Origin: Tretioscincus oriximinensis
Taxonomy: Eukaryota; Chordata; Lepidosauria; Squamata; Gymnophthalmidae
NCBI GenBank assembly: GCA_022410635.1
Contig: JAJVDF010000256.1
Coordinates: 198,919-262,918, forward strand
Reading direction: 5' to 3'
DNA length: 64,000 bases
The notes under the pieces are model-generated. The model was not told the DNA's origin and made no database searches. It worked only from the letters and a program-made list of their open reading frames with translations. The position numbers and the translations under genes are program-made. Of the stretch, positions 10,640 to 21,565 are shown in pieces (the stretch's first letter is position 1; each line of letters starts with the position of its first letter).

Positions 10640-13600
10640 ATTGCTTCTGGAAGAATGCTAGAGCCTACTGTATCCCTAAAGTAGTAGGTTTAATTCCTTT
10701 AGTGTACGTATATGAACATACACATTATACATTTTCCATGCATTTTTGACTTTTTGCAACTCTGTAGGAAAGATAAGTACTAAAGCCTTAATTTATATAA
10801 AAAGAAGGAGCAATCTAGTTAAAATGTCTGTCCCATTTCCCTTATTGTGTAGAAGGATGTGGAATTTTGTCATTCCTGCTGAGCTTTAAAGAAGATAAAG
10901 CATCTTCAGAGACTACAGTGACAAAGAATAAATTATATCTGCAGCTTTTGCAGATGGTTAGATAAATTCCTGTAAAGAGAAAGAGACAGAAATATTGGTT
11001 CCCTGTTAACTAGTAAGTAGATATCTGGAATCCGTTATTGAATCTAAAAATGACAAATGTGTCTAACATTTATAAACGGCAATAAGTGACCTTTACCAAA
11101 TAATCACCTGTACTCTAAGTTTACTAGAGGAACAAGGTTATAAAACAAGTTTATTAATAAAAATAAGAATATTGTTACAAGTAATGCCACCCCATTTTTG
11201 TAATCACATATAAGACAACTTATAATTTATTCACTATTTTATTTTGATCTGTAGGAGACAAAAAGTTTCTGATATTTTATTGACATGAAGTGTGCATAAA
11301 TCCAAGTTGATCATGGTAAATAATAATCTTCACTCTCATCCATGGTCTCGTCATAGCTAAAGATCTGTGAGATCAAGAAAATCATAGACAGTATTTCCAG
11401 TCTGAATCAAAAGCAACATTTCTAGGCACCCAAAGCAACTTTTCTTAACCACCATTTTCTCCCTGCCAAAATAACTTGGGAAAACTATTCCATAGGATAA
11501 TTCATTTTTCTTGGGTGTAAGATCTAGAGCACAAGAAAGAAATCAGTAGAAAGAGAAGAAAAAGTTTCATATTTAGCTCTATGAGAATGTTATTAAAGTC
11601 TCCTATTTATTTGGTATGCTCAAAGTAAATGAATACATATATTTGAGTTACCTATTTTTGACAGATTCATTAGTCAGTATATTTAAATTAATCTACAGTA
11701 TATGAAAATAAATATGTTTATATATCTCTTTATTTATTCAACTTGTAAGCTAACAAGAAGAAAAAGAGATATAAGGAAATTGTCTTATCAAAGAGCAATG
11801 CTGAAAAATTGCAATATAAAATTAAAATGGATTTCATCATGAACAAGATTGCTAAAACAACTAGCAGTAATCAACAAAGTGTTTTTCATTTGACCGTGCA
11901 AAACTATGCAATGTTACAATGGACATTGAATTTAATATTTAATATTTAATGGCCATAGGAGATTTTTACCATAACTTGCTATGAAGAATACCAAAAAACA
12001 TCTGGGGGTTGGAACACAAATAGAGATATGGAAACTCCTTATTCCAAAGATGAAATATTGTTTTAGCTTACAGAATTAAATTCCTTATTACATGAAAACA
12101 GCATTTTGGTAATGGTTTCAATTGTTTAGTTAAGTCAGTCTTCTCACTATTTGTGTCATAATTATCTATCAAAGAGTTAAGTCATATTTCAGTCAATTTG
12201 CAGTTTGGCTGTAAACACCTTGGGCCACCACATTTCCAAATTCCTGCTCTCTATATATCATTTTTTTCTCAACACCCCAGAAAAATTGGAGTATACAGCA
12301 CCCCTGTTTTAGACCCTTTTATGGAACTCAATGAGGTTGACTGCATTTTGATCCTGAAACACAGATTTTTTTTCCCCTTCTTCCATACACGTATTGGAAA
12401 GATTTATTATCTCCTCTTTCTGTCAATTAGCATAACAGCAAATTGATTCTTTTTCTTTTACCTTAAGGCAAGCAAACAAATATATATGTGAGTTTGTGTG
12501 TATGTGGGGGAAAGAGCACAAAAGGAGAAAATGGAGGGCAGATTCTGTTAATGCTACACTGTTGAAATGATTATTTTCTACTTTTAAAAAATCTCAGTAA
12601 AGCTCATCTCCTACTCTCACTCATTTCAGTTGCTGACCAAATTTGTCACTCTTGGATGCATCCTTTCTCCTCTATTAACATTTCTGAGTTTACTTAAAGT
12701 AACTTTAATATGCATAATTTGCCTCTTTTCTGCCTTCCCTGATCCTTATCTATGCAGGTTGTGTTTTGTTAAGCATGCAGCTATCATTCCAAGGGCAGCA
12801 AAATAACATGTGAAGCAGTGCATTAATCCTTTAGTGGGGTGTTAAATAAATGCTTCCTTTCTACCCAGACTCAGCAGAACAATTTGAAAGTTTCGGCACC
12901 AGATAAGTCACCCCCGTTTTGTTTTACAACAGAATAACAAATATCTGATGAATGATTACTTGCCTAGCAATGAGGATGCTGCTAAAATAAACATTCCAAT
13001 CGTTCAGAGAAGCAGCAGGGCTGCACCATAGATTTGCTTTCTCTTTCTCTCTCTCTGCCTAACTATATTGGCTACTGAATAATGGAAAAGGCTAAGGGGG
13101 TGTTCTGTCTATTCATTTGTACAGAGGAGAAGAGATGAGCAATTGTGGAGTTGGAATGGTAATTTGGTCCATTGGATTACTCTTGCAATATGATCAAGAT
13201 GTGGAGGAGGTTATTAAATTGCAGCATTACTATGCATTTAAAAATAAAGAAGCATTTCCCATCATGTTTATCAGAGAGCATGTGCATAAATGACCTTTTG
13301 CTTAGCTAGGTTATCTTACCTTGGCTTAAAATGACTACAGATATGTAATGTTTGGTGGTTTCTGTATTCACATCAGACAGAAGTACACAGATGCTACCGG
13401 TTGCTTTCCAAACAAATTCTATAATTACATAAACCTGGTATTGACCTTGCCATACTTTACTCCTTTTTTTATCCGAAGGCACGTTAGTGAATATTGATTG
13501 TATTTGAATATCGGAGTTAGCCATACCATCTCAATACATCAGAAAAAGACTAAAGAAGATATGAAGGCAAAATTCACACACACAAAAGCAATTCAAAAGC

Positions 13601-14050
13601 TTCCAAGTGGTGGTAGCATATCCTCTTGCCTCGTGTCCAATCAATTTCCAATGTATTCTGGAAGTACATTTTGGGTTTTTTAATGTGCACTGGGAATGGG
13701 ATGAGTATATTTATGTTTCAGGTACTATCTTTGAGTCCACTTTCAAGGTACTTGTCCTTAGTTTATTTTTATTTTATTGTTTGGGGTCTGTTTTTTACCC
13801 CTATTTGTGAATTTGAAAAAAACCCATTACAATTTATTTGTATGTATTGATTGAAATAAATGTATCTATATAATTAGAACTGGAATGGAGCTGGAGATTA
13901 CCTTAATGATAAAGAGTGTGGGTCAGGTCTTTTTAATGACACATCCTTTGAGTGAATTTTATTATGTGTGGGCAGACAAAAATCACCTCACCATGGGCAG
14001 AAATATGGAAATTTAATCATACAAGCATAGAGAAAAGGAATGTAATTAAT
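10640..14050. other. Unique AT-rich non-coding sequence
   Basis: No transposon terminus or coding domain recognised over 3.4 kb. The part near 12700-13060 is compositionally balanced and holds homeodomain-like TAAT and ATGCATAA-type motifs, so it could contain a conserved non-coding element. That is only an impression. Confidence 0.4.
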
Positions 14051-14051
14051 C

Positions 14052-14285
14052 ATTACATTCACTCACTCATTCATACATATACCCTGACTTATACCTGAAG
14101 GTTTCAGGGCAGCTAACAATAAAAACAACAATACAAAATTGACATATTAAAACTATTTCAAAACAGTAATTGATGGTGGGAAGAAAAATGGCATTTCTTC
14201 ACCCAAAGGCCAGATTAAAGAGGTGCAATGTATTTTAAAAGAATACAATAATGGCGAATGACACACCTCGATGTGGGGGACTACA
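14052..14285 (-). mobile_element. L2-like LINE 3' fragment
   Basis: The plus strand has the tail motif (TATACCCTGACTTATACCTG, AAGGTTTCAGGGCAG), an A-rich block, then CATTTCTTCACCCAAAGGCCAG and GAATGACACACCTCGA. These follow the order of the 40353-40815 copy. The match fades after about 14285. Confidence 0.7.
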
Positions 14286-14724
14286 GGCACCTGGGAACAT
14301 GCACTTTTGCTGTCAGGGATCCATCATTGCCTTGTCATAGATGGTCGATATACCTTCTTGACAGGGTGGCTTTAGAAGTGCAACCTCAACCTCTCTTAAC
14401 CAAGGCACAAGAAGTTATTTCAGCCAATAACTTAGGAGCTGCATTGACTTTCAGCAGGTGCCTGGCTATTCTGAAAACCAAGGTACTGTATCTTCATTGT
14501 ATAATGAAGACATAGCCAATGCCTCTCATCTAGTAATTATCACGGGCTTTTCAGCATCCCTCATATACCATACTTCTCTTCTGTCTTTCTTCTTGGTAAG
14601 TCAATATAAAAAATAAGACTTCCCTTTCTCTTTTTAACCTTTTTCTTCTTAATTCTAATGCTGAGCAGAAATAGGAGAGCGATAACATACAGGAATAAAA
14701 AAGCAAAGTCCATGCCTCTATCAA

Positions 14725-14822
14725 CAGCAAATGTGCCTTAATCTAGGCCTCAGGGCAGCCAGTTTCCATTATAGTAAATGGAGACTGGTTGCCCTGAGGC
14801 TCTGGTTAAGGTGTCTTTGCTG
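14725..14822. repeat. 46 bp-arm imperfect hairpin
   Basis: Arms 14725-14770 and 14777-14822 are reverse complements over 46 bp with about ten mismatches and a 6 nt loop (ATAGTA). The central part CCTCAGGGCA(G/A)CCAGT(T/C)TCCATT pairs almost fully. No tandem repeat or poly(A) adjoins it. It could be a small foldback transposon or a transcribed hairpin of pre-miRNA shape. Confidence 0.75.
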
Positions 14823-15264
14823 AATAATGGGGATTCAGTCAAATCAATTTTCTACTAAAGTTTTCTCACAGCTTTTGCTTTACGTGAGCACAATTGTCTC
14901 ATTAGAGCTCCATGGGATCCCAGGTGAGGTGTGTGGATAAAGCAGACAAAAATGGATGACTGTTATTGATATTCATGTCAATATATTCACTAAGTATTTG
15001 GGAGGACATGTTGCAAAATACAGCATGTGATATTTAAAAAGAGAGAGAGCTCAAGAAAGGAAGGTGTTACTCTATATGTAATCTATGACTCATTTCTAGG
15101 AATATATCTGCTTATGGAGAAGGAATTGACATTATATTATTGTTTTTGATGAACGTCCACTGAGGGTCCTTAATAATAATTTAATAAATAAATAATAGAA
15201 AATACATCTATTAATACTGAAAAACTTTGGCACAGACAATTTGGCTGCCTTTCTCATTTTATTG

Positions 15265-15515
15265 CCAATTAATAGTCAGTGGGAACCCGGGCGAGGGCCT
15301 ACTCGGTGGTTTCTCCCAGTCTATGGAATAGTCTCCCCTTCAAGGTGCATCAGCACTATCATTATGGCCTTTAGTTCAAGAAAAATGCATTTTTCTTCCC
15401 ACCTTTAGATACTGTTTTATAATGTTCTGAATATGTCAATTTTGTACTATTGTTTTAATTGTGGGCTGCCCTCAGACCTTGAAATATAAGGTGGGGTATA
15501 AGTATAAATAAATAA
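15265..15515 (+). mobile_element. L2-like LINE 3' end
   Basis: The plus strand holds a decayed version of the L2 C-terminal peptide region (the SLWNSLPF-like stretch at about 15315-15345, parallel to RLWNSLPLEV in the 40486-40767 copy). It is followed by a T-rich 3' UTR, GGGCTGCCCTCAGACC, GGTGGGGTATAAGTATAAAT and a short AAT repeat. It directly precedes the element at 15526. Confidence 0.7.
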
Positions 15516-15525
15516 TAATTGTTTT

Positions 15526-16168
15526 TACTCAAGTATACTCAAGTAGAAGTCTAGTTTTTCAGCACATTTTTAATGCTGAAATGTCCCCTTCAACTTGTAC
15601 TCAGATGCAGTGTGGGTGTTCTCCAATCTCTCCCACTCCCCTAGAGCCACCTTGTCCTTCTCCGTCCTTGCCTCTTCTTCTAGCCACAGGTGGGACAACA
15701 CTTCCCAGCATGCTCCAGTATCTTCCCTCCTCAAGCCTGTACAGTTGTACATGGGCTCCTGCTGCTGCCTTTGCTGCCTTCTTCTGGACCAATGCCCGAG
15801 GTGGGTTTCAGTAGCGCACTCAGTGTGCAGGCACCAGAGGAGAGTGTGGCACTGGCAGTAGCAGCAGAGGCCATATCTATCCAGCGAGACGAGGGTGATG
15901 TAGTACCAGAGCCTGCCTGCTGCTGGCATCCTCTACATGTATCTGATCATCCCGGACTTGGGGTCCAAGAAGCGGATGACAAGGGACCCTCAGGGGGCAA
16001 TGGCAGTTCAGATGGGAACAGGGGAGGCGTTGGGATGTTTTCCTTCCTTTGTCCCCTTCTGCTGCATTTCCCCCCCTAGGCTTATACTGAAGTCAATACG
16101 TTTTTCCAGTTTTTTGTCGTAAAATTAGGTGCCTCGGCTTATATTCAGGTCGATTTATACTCGTGTAC
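15526..16168. mobile_element. Non-autonomous DNA transposon with TACTCRAGTAtAAG-type termini
   Basis: The left end (TACTCAAGTATACTC, AGTCTAGTTTTTCAGCACA) and right end (TTTTTTGTCGTAAAATTAGG, CTCGGCTTATATTCAGGTCG, TTATACTCGTGTA) are the termini of a familiar vertebrate non-autonomous DNA element whose ends read TACTCGAGTATAAG inwards. The GC-richer core (15600-16070) has overlapping frames on both strands (up to 129 codons) with Ser/Pro/Cys-rich sequence and no domain; I regard them as fortuitous. The superfamily is not assigned. Confidence 0.65.
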
Positions 16169-16879
16169 AAAAAGGTGAAGGAAAAAACATTCCCTTTCTT
16201 CTGCAGTGCAAAGGCGTATATATATATCAAGATATAATCCAGAATAAGAGCCAGTGCACAAAGGACTTTTGTCATTGTTATTCATTGTGATAAGGTGTCA
16301 TAAATGATGAGGGGAACAAAGGTGAGAAAATGCTATATATATAAAGCTCCTTCTTCCCAAGTCTCAGCTATGCATTTTAAGGCTTTGTTACAATGTTGTA
16401 GGTATAACTAGATCCCATAAAATGCATTACAGAGGATTCATACAGATGTACACCATCCTAGTGATCATCACACTAACAACATGATATGCTGTCCATAAGA
16501 TTGTGGCTTCAGCACTAAGAATTCATAATAACCTTACAGGTCAACTGTGTTTGGGGTTGGAATCAACAGATATGCACCATTCGTGCATGCACTCTGTATT
16601 GGTTTCCCAAATGTGCGCTATTCACGCACGCACACTGTGGCAGATTCCCAGCTGTACATGTGAATTACGTCTGTTACAATGGTACGGCACAGTATATGCC
16701 AGGGAAAAGCACTATAGTAGTTGCTTCCTGCTGTGATTTTTAAAACAGGCTTTTATCTTCTTCATGTTGTTCTAGTGCTAGGTGGATGTCAGTTCTGTTG
16801 AACCATGTGGAATTCACACTATCCTAGCTCTAGAACAGCATTTTAAAAATATGTGTTTTATTTCTGAAGGATATGTAAG

Positions 16880-16935
16880 AGGAGCCAGGTTGCAGCTCAT
16901 CCAGTCTGTCATTCTGTTTCACATAGGCTGCAAAC
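16880..16935 (-). mobile_element. Short CR1 3' UTR fragment
   Basis: AGCTCATCCAGTCTGTCATT and CTGTTTCACATAGG correspond in order to the (CATCAAGTCCAGCATTCTG, TGTCACACAGAGG) block of the 5815-5960 CR1 tail. Very short and diverged. Confidence 0.4.
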
Positions 16936-17395
16936 GCGCTACACTTTAAAACGGAGTGAAAACAATTGCTGAAATTTGAACTGGGAGTGGATCCATCCTC
17001 CATGTTCAATCTTCTGTTTGGTGCATTTTAAATTTCTGCACACCCTTCCTGCAGCCACTCGCCTCATTTGTCCTGCATGAGGCTCACCCTTCTCCTCCTC
17101 CGTGGGGATCCCTGCCTTGCCAGAACCCAAGGCTGGCCAGCTGCCCCCTCCTCTTCTGGCAGGGTTTCCTATCATTGCTGACCCCAGGCAACACCTCGAA
17201 GGGATCTCCAAGGAGGCAAAGAAGGGTGCCGGTAAGGCAGGGATCCCCATGAGGGAGAAGTGTGTTTCCTGAGCTTGTGCAATAAGCTGGATGGAGAAGG
17301 AAGAAGGTGGACAAAGCTGCAGTGTAACAGGGAGCCAGAAAATTCCATAATCAGAGAGCTGTTAACATGAATTGCAATGATTTGCGTTACAGACC
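16925..17395. mobile_element. Foldback element (inverted repeat core)
   Basis: Arms at about 17085-17128 and 17226-17268 are inverted copies. The common core GTGGGGATCCCTGCCTT faces its complement AAGGCAGGGATCCCCAT, and matching extends outwards through the CTTCTCC / GGAGAAG blocks. The GC-rich core sits between AT-rich flanks that begin TAGGCTGCAAACGCG and end TTTGCGTTACAGACC, possibly degenerate termini. Open frames on the minus strand here reflect the palindrome. Confidence 0.5.
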
Positions 17396-17724
17396 CAGAT
17401 TTATTTCCAGCACATATGGCTATGTGTATCGAAGGCAGTCGTAGTGGCCGATCAGTTACTTCCAGGCATTCTCAAGCAAAAGAAGAAGTCAAAACTCCAT
17501 TCTGTCCTTCCAGGAAGAATTGATAAGTTGATAGGAGGAAGGATATGGGTTTTTAAAAACATCTTATTAATGTGTTGCTCTCTTGCTACCTGCCCTGGGA
17601 CCATCATTTTAAATAAACATTAAATAAAACCTTTACCTGCTCTCATCTCCATACAAATGGCAGCTAGAAAAAAAATCTGTGCATCACTCCAACATAAGGC
17701 AGCACAATGTCCTGTCTAAGATGA

Positions 17725-18110
17725 TCTAACCAGAGTTGTACACATTATTCCAAATGTGACCTCTCCATAAAGGGACAAAATGACATCTTTATTCCATAGC
17801 ATTGAAATTGCTTTTTCATCCCTTTCTTGATTGGTCACAGAAAGCTTCACTATTAGTTGATGGGAGAAGCTGAGGTTCTTTATCTCAGTGTAAATAAAAG
17901 TATACTTGCTTAGGCTGTGGTGCATTTGCCATGACATTGCTCCCTCACCCAAGGTCAGGAGGTCCCTATGGAGATATGCACCATCACTTTCAGTTTTTAC
18001 ACTCTGAACAATTTAATGTCATCAGCAAACTTAGCTATCATACACTATCATCCAGGTTATTTATGAATACGTCAGAAAGTACAGGGTAGTCAACTTTGCA
18101 TCAAACGTTG
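17725..18110 (-). mobile_element. Old, diverged CR1 fragment
   Basis: The order of motifs (CACATTATTCCAAATGTGAC, TCCATAAAGGGACAAAATGA, then TTTTTACACTC and AATTTAATGTCATCAGCAAA) follows antisense CR1 RT C-terminal sequence such as that at 6100-6480. It is heavily mutated and no frame survives. Confidence 0.4.
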
Positions 18111-18307
18111 GTTATCATAAACCCTGATTTGTCTGGGTTTTGTTGCCATGTTGTATTTAAGTCTTGAGGGCCAAATTCACTTATTTTCTTAAATTAGACT
18201 TTTAATCATACAAGATTCTTAAACATATAATTGCAAAGGTGAAACTTATGCACGCCATATTGGGGTGTTTGGCACTTTAAGGCAGATGAGGCTGGAAGTT
18301 TTAGAGT

Positions 18308-18480
18308 CTAGCCTGGTCTTGTGGTTAAAGTATTGAACTCTTTCTAGCAGTCTTTTAGTTTAATTATGGACTCCTACACAAAGCCAGATATGTAGCCTTG
18401 GATTGGTTAGAGCTCTCTCAGCCCCACCTCTTTCAATGAGGTTTGTTCTGAAGAGAACAACAGAAGATTATGTAAACTAA
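18308..18480 (+). mobile_element. Diverged tRNA-type SINE
   Basis: The order matches the head and middle of the 54183-54444 SINE: a TTGTGGTTAAAGTATTG A-box-like region, a degenerate B box, GTAGCCTTGGATTGG (for GTGACCTTGGGCC), then GCTCTCTCAGCCCCACCT. Much older than the copies at 33660 and 54183. Confidence 0.55.
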
Positions 18481-18529
18481 TTTAAGTCTCTCTGGATTGA
18501 GAAAAATGATGTTTAAACTACTACTCTTT

Positions 18530-19089
18530 AGACTGACCAGATTTTCTGAGACCCAAACAGGGGTAATTAATATTAATGCTAATTTGCATATTCATAAATA
18601 TGCAAATTGCCCACCAACATGCATTCCCTTCGAAAATTCCCGCCCAAGTAATCGGTGAAACATGTGAGAATTTTTTTAACTGTGCAAGAATTTTTAAACT
18701 GAGAATTTTTGGAGTACATAATAATTTTTTATTTTTCTTAGAGAGGAAGGTGCCTTCAGAAGCTGGCCCCAGTTGCCAGAACCCCCTAGTGATGATGCAG
18801 CAATTAAAAAAANTTTTTTTGAAGTGTGCAAGAAAGTTTTTAAGTGTGTGAGAATTTTTATTTTTTACTGAGGGGAGGGTGCCTTCAGGAGCTGGTCTCA
18901 GATGCCAGAGCCCCCTAGTGGTGCTGCAGTGAATTTTATTTCAAAAAAATAATTAAAAAATATTTTTTTCAAAAAAGTATTTTTTTTTCCTCAGCAAAAA
19001 CTAGGGAAATGGCACCCTCCCCCTCAGAGGGACGGGGTAGACACTCTAAAACCGGTTTTTCCCCCTAAAAGGGGGCATCTGGTCAGCCT
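18530..19089. mobile_element. hAT-like non-autonomous element with internal tandem duplication
   Basis: Terminal inverted repeats AG(A/G)CTGACCAGAT face each other at 18530 and 19089. The flanking octamers TACTCTTT (18522-18529) and AACTCCTT (19090-19097) agree at 6 of 8 positions, as expected for an aged 8 bp hAT target duplication. Inside, a GTGCCTTCAG(A/G)AGCTGG...GCCAGA(A/G)CCCCCTAGTG module occurs twice (about 18750-18805 and 18868-18930) and is separated by GTGTG(C/A)GA(A)-rich spacers. A single N lies at about 18813. There is no transposase. Confidence 0.7.
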
Positions 19090-19097
19090 AACTCCTT

Positions 19098-21090
19098 CCA
19101 TAGTAGCCTAGAAATGGCAATCAGCAGCATGGGAATTTGGCAGGCAACAGCCAATGGGAGATGACTCAGAAGGTGTGGATAAACAAAAATAAATTGGATA
19201 GGAAGCTTCTTTTTAAAAAAAACAAGTGTATTTTTTTCTTTATCCAACAAATAAGGTGAACAAGCACTATAGCTTCCATGTCTTATTGTTGTTTCCATGC
19301 AAGGGTTCAAGTTAGCATACGCCTCGCCTTGAAAATCCTTGAACTGAAGTTTTAAATATGTCTGTCTTTTAAAAGATAGCTAAAAGAAAATCCCTCGAAG
19401 AAAAAGCTCTTTGCCTCTTGTTCAGTGAGATTTAGATTATTTTGGTGCACTCTGGTGCATAAGAAGGTCCATACTGTTTTTGCCATGAGGGGCCTTCACT
19501 GTGATGGATGGCAATTTGAATTAGAGAGTTAAAACATTTTCTTCCTTTGAGTTTGCCCTCTGCACAACACGAGAAATGGAATGCTCATATTGATGAGATA
19601 GAAAAGAGAGAGCATATAAATGGATCTCAGTTTGCTCTGCATTTTTATAGACTCCAAGAGGCGGGGGACTGAGCAACTGTTTCAGCAGCCTCTGCATATT
19701 ACAGGCCTACTTACATTCAAGCTGGTGTAAGCTCTGCTCCCTATTTCAGCAAAAACAAAAAAGGGTGGAGGAAGGGAGAGAAAACTCCAAAGCTTCTTTG
19801 GCTTTTATATGGAGGACAAAATGCTAACATTAAGTAAACCAATTTATATTTGAAACATGGGGAATGATAGGCGTCAAAATTATGTTTGGATGTCTGATCG
19901 CTCAAAAATTAAGGCTGATAACAGACTGTTAACATAAGGTTTCAACCAATGTTTGGTTTTCTTACTGGGAACCCCCAAGGAACTAGTGGTTATGTAGGAG
20001 TACATCAAGCAATTATTTTTGTTCAGTGGTGTATGAGAAAAAAAAGTGCCACTGTGTGCTGATAGAGTGTTTTTGCTTTGACTCCAAGTTGTTCGTTTCT
20101 GTTGCATGATCTCTTGCTCACTCCATGGCATTTCCTCCTTTCTTTTTCTGCAACTTTCCTAAAGCTCCTCATAGTTACATTTCCTAATGAAGCTCCCCCT
20201 GCATAAAGTTAGGCTTTGGTTCTTACCTGCACCATGAGATCAGTCCACCTTATGGCCTCAAAACTTGTCCAAATTTATTGTCTTGTATTGCACTGTCCTG
20301 TGCACTATTCCTAGCCTTAGTGTTTCTGAGGAGTGTTTTTGGTAGCACTGTGGGGATTCTCCATAGGGCAAATATTATTGGCATTAATATATATTGATAT
20401 GAGATATACATGGATTGACCTGGGTTAGCCAAAGTGAGGCCTATGGGAAATTTTGGAAAAAATCTTTGGTCAAGCCAGACCAAGTGGCAGACAGGAACGA
20501 CCAGATCATCCTTCCTTGCCCTCCAGGTTTATCTGCATAGGTGACCTTTTCAGTATGAATGAACTAATTAATCCCATTGTGGTAAGGGGAAACACAATAT
20601 TTACTCAGGCTGTGCACTCTTGGCTAGAAAGATTAAGCTTGATAGTGGCCTGAAGCTATCCCATCAAGAGCCATTAAGCTTGGGCTCCTGTGGGTGAGTC
20701 ACTGAGGTTCCTGTAATTAAGACTATTGATAGAGGCAAACAATGGCTAAAGGGGTCCATCCTGTAAACACACACACACACTAACATCACCATATTTGGAG
20801 TTCCTGACCAGGCTGTACCTCCTTGGGGAGGAGAGAGACACGTCATACAGGTGTCACCACCTGACCCACGTGGGGTCTGCCCACCCCTTTCTTGTCGTCA
20901 TAATCCTAATACACGCCTTCTGATTGTGGGCTACACACAGGTATTCTGGAGGACTTCATGACCCGTGGACCCTCCTGAAATTGCTCGTTGATCCAAGACG
21001 TGTTGCCCGTGTGATTCCTGTTACATGTGTCTATCACATTCTATCTAATACAGTAGATTAGCATACCACTTTATGAGCTTTAAACAACTT
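19098..21090. other. Mostly unique non-coding sequence
   Basis: No gene or confident repeat. A short (AC)n lies near 20766-20780. 20450-20880 is somewhat GC-richer and may be an unclassified repeat. Confidence 0.45.
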
Positions 21091-21565
21091 TAAGGCCCTG
21101 TGAACATGCAGGTTTATTCCCGGGCATAAGCTATCACCATCCCCTGACACACATACCTTATCCTTGTTCAGCAGTGGCCTATTCATGAATATGTACTACT
21201 GCCATGGCTGTGTGCAGGACACTGCTGTTGCATTGATGGTGACCTACTCACGAGTAGCACATAAGCACCATGGCAAAGTGCAGGATACTGACGTTGCCCT
21301 GCTGCAGCTCCCGTGCACCAGCTCCCTGATTCACTGCTAAGAGTGTGATCTCATGTGACTTTAGGCAAACTCTTGCCTCGGCAGGAAATGGCGACGATAC
21401 ACACGGCTCTGGGAGTAGATTCCAGGGTGCTGTTCCACAAAATTAGACTTTCTCCACTCTCAAAAGTCATGGCAAAATGGAGGACTATAGCGAGTGGATT
21501 TCTGACATGTGACAGGGTTGCCTAGATGGCGCTTCCATAGGGACACTAATCTATCGTATGTACTG
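21091..21565. repeat. Probable unclassified transposon with a short tandem duplication
   Basis: A GC-richer block beginning AAGGCCCTGTGAACATGCAG. Two about 60 bp units are diverged copies: one has CCATGGCTGTGTGCAGGACA with CTGCTGTTGC, the other CCATGGCAAAGTGCAGGATA with CTGACGTTGC (about 21180-21300). Its ends are not defined and it has no coding capacity. Confidence 0.35.

Noticed and set aside
10247..10641. Ser/Phe-rich and Lys/Glu-rich proteins of 87-103 codons
   Set aside because: Translations of the homopurine tract; pure low complexity.
15570..16079. Overlapping frames of 77-129 codons on both strands
   Set aside because: Located in the core of a non-autonomous DNA element with recognisable termini; no transposase or other domain.
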